Shown in pieces: positions 63,256-64,000 of a DNA stretch of 64,000 nucleotides. A model generated the notes under the pieces. That model made no database searches and had not been told where the DNA came from. It was given only the letters and a program-made list of their open reading frames with translations. The DNA lies in contig JANYHF010000085.1 of NCBI GenBank assembly GCA_025359185.1, positions 1 through 64,000 of the forward strand. The letters are read 5' to 3'. Position 1 is the first letter of the stretch. Each line of letters opens with the position of its first letter. The DNA is from Hyphomicrobiaceae bacterium (GTDB lineage: Bacteria; Pseudomonadota; Alphaproteobacteria; Rhizobiales; Hyphomicrobiaceae). The position numbers and the translations under genes are program-made.

Positions 63256-63489
63256 GTGCAGGTCCTCGTTCGTGACAACAATGTTGATCAAGCCCTCAAG
63301 GCGCTCAAGAAGAAGATGCAGCGCGAGGGTATTTTCCGCGAGATGAAGCTGCGCGGGCATTATGAAAAGCCATCGCAGAAGCGGGCACGTGAGCAGGCCG
63401 AGGCGGTGCGCCGCGCGCGCAAGCTCGCCCGCAAGCGTTTGCAGCGCGAGGGTTTGCTGCCCGCCACGGTCGTGACCAAGCGCCGCTAG
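63256..63489 (+). CDS. rpsU: 30S ribosomal protein S21
   Basis: The 77-residue basic protein starts [20 protein letters not shown] and ends with an Arg/Lys-rich tail, matching alphaproteobacterial bS21. The start is GTG with AGAGGTG at 63242-63248 as ribosome binding site. S21 contacts the anti-Shine-Dalgarno helix on the 30S subunit. The gene stands alone after a long non-coding leader. Confidence 0.95.
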   Translation: MQVLVRDNNVDQALKALKKKMQREGIFREMKLRGHYEKPSQKRAREQAEAVRRARKLARKRLQREGLLPATVVTKRR

Positions 63490-63688
63490 GCTGTCTGTCT
63501 CATCGATACCAATTCAAACTCTGGGGCCAATGGTCCCGGAGCTTTTGGTTTTACGTGGACCAGAATGCATACCTTTGGTGTTTCCGTCATCCCGTGCGCG
63601 GCAGACACGGGACCATAGACAGCGGCAGGTCTGGCGGGTGGCAACGCCGGACGGGCTGGTCTGCTGATTTTCGACCGCTCCAATGCTC

Positions 63689-64000
63689 CTACCAGCCCGC
63701 CGCACCATAGACTGGTGTCGCGATGCTCTCCATCCGCGCCTTGATCTGCAACGCCACATACAGCGAATAATGCCGGGACAATGCCAGATTGCCGCCATGC
63801 AACCACAAGGCTTCTTGCGCCAGCGGCTTCCACATATTGCGCAGTTCGCCCTGCCACGGCCCCGGATCGCCGGCAAAGCCCGATCCATAACCCCAATTGG
63901 CTCCGATCCTGTCGGCCACCTCCCGCGAGATGATCCCGGCCACCCACTCGTTCATCGGCCGGTAGCCGGTGGCATAGACTATCACGTCAGCGCTGTGTTC
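63689..64000 (-). CDS. C-terminal part of a flavin-containing monooxygenase-like protein
   Basis: The frame enters from the right edge and ends at 63689. About 104 residues are visible, including D-V-I-V-Y-A-T-G-Y-R-P-M-N-E-W, the A-T-G-Y-R motif of flavin-dependent monooxygenases, and the C-terminal L-H-G-G-N-L-A-L-S-R-H-Y-S-L-Y-V-A-L-Q-I-K-A-R-M-E. These match NAD(P)/FAD-dependent oxidoreductases of the FMO/BVMO-like group. The N-terminal nucleotide-binding domains lie outside the window, so the substrate cannot be judged. Confidence 0.8.
   Translation of the reverse strand, partial: EHSADVIVYATGYRPMNEWVAGIISREVADRIGANWGYGSGFAGDPGPWQGELRNMWKPLAQEALWLHGGNLALSRHYSLYVALQIKARMESIATPVYGAAGW

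Overview
The window is GC-rich, densely coded DNA from an alphaproteobacterium, most likely a member of the Hyphomicrobiales (rhizobial group). This rests on the trpG-trpD-trpC-moaC-moeA gene order, a DUF2093 protein, a rhizobial-type C-P lyase operon ending in a hexapeptide transferase, a bufferin cluster and a small SEC-C protein ending in DHYF. All calls come from reading the sequence; no database search was run.

Layout. 0-4 kb: an edge gene, a truncated RelE/HigB-like toxin remnant, a 3-hydroxyisobutyrate dehydrogenase-type enzyme, an HxlR regulator divergent from a SnoaL-like/membrane-protein pair with two tandem palindromes between them, a secreted protein and pdxH. 4-6 kb: a tRNA-Cys-like gene with unusual loops, a protein made of two copies of one Cys-containing domain, and an FkbM methyltransferase. 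6-11 kb: trpG, trpD, a single ORF fusing TrpC to MoaC, moeA, a SRPBCC membrane protein and a frameshifted SEC-C gene. 11-21 kb: CHAD protein, gamma-glutamyltransferase, and gltB/gltD separated by an oppositely oriented vapBC module.

21-34 kb: a bufferin (copper-binding RiPP-type metallophore) locus with two tandem precursors, a MNIO maturase and a BufC partner. It is followed by a nucleoside uptake and breakdown operon: BMP-type binding protein, ATPase, two permeases, cytidine deaminase, purine nucleoside phosphorylase, thymidine phosphorylase and phosphopentomutase, then a KDPG-type aldolase and a KdgK-like kinase. 34-42 kb: DUF2093, xseA, a chorismate mutase, a lipoprotein, gatA and gatC separated by a Uma2 protein and a small membrane protein, a YbaK-type deacylase and an LprI/DUF3298-like secreted protein.

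42-49 kb: a C-P lyase operon phnGHIJKLMN plus a hexapeptide transferase. A decayed phnC fragment lies upstream, and long palindromic repeats sit before phnJ and inside its 3' end. 49-64 kb: a type I secretion ABC transporter and adaptor, a TPR lipoprotein, a dimethylglycine/sarcosine dehydrogenase-like flavoenzyme, pseudouridine catabolism genes psuK-psuG, an amidotransferase, an MBL hydrolase, a FucU-type mutarotase, inorganic pyrophosphatase (with an apparent 1-base deletion), an agmatinase-family enzyme, a PCMT-family methyltransferase, rpsU and the C-terminus of a flavin monooxygenase.

The strongest items for follow-up are the twin-precursor bufferin locus, the TrpC-MoaC fusion, the aberrant tRNA-Cys, the repeat-encoded PhnJ tail, and the operon joining nucleoside phosphorolysis to KDPG aldolase and KDG kinase homologues. 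Two apparent single-base frameshifts (SEC-C gene, ppa) mean that sequence accuracy should be checked before the fusion is over-interpreted.
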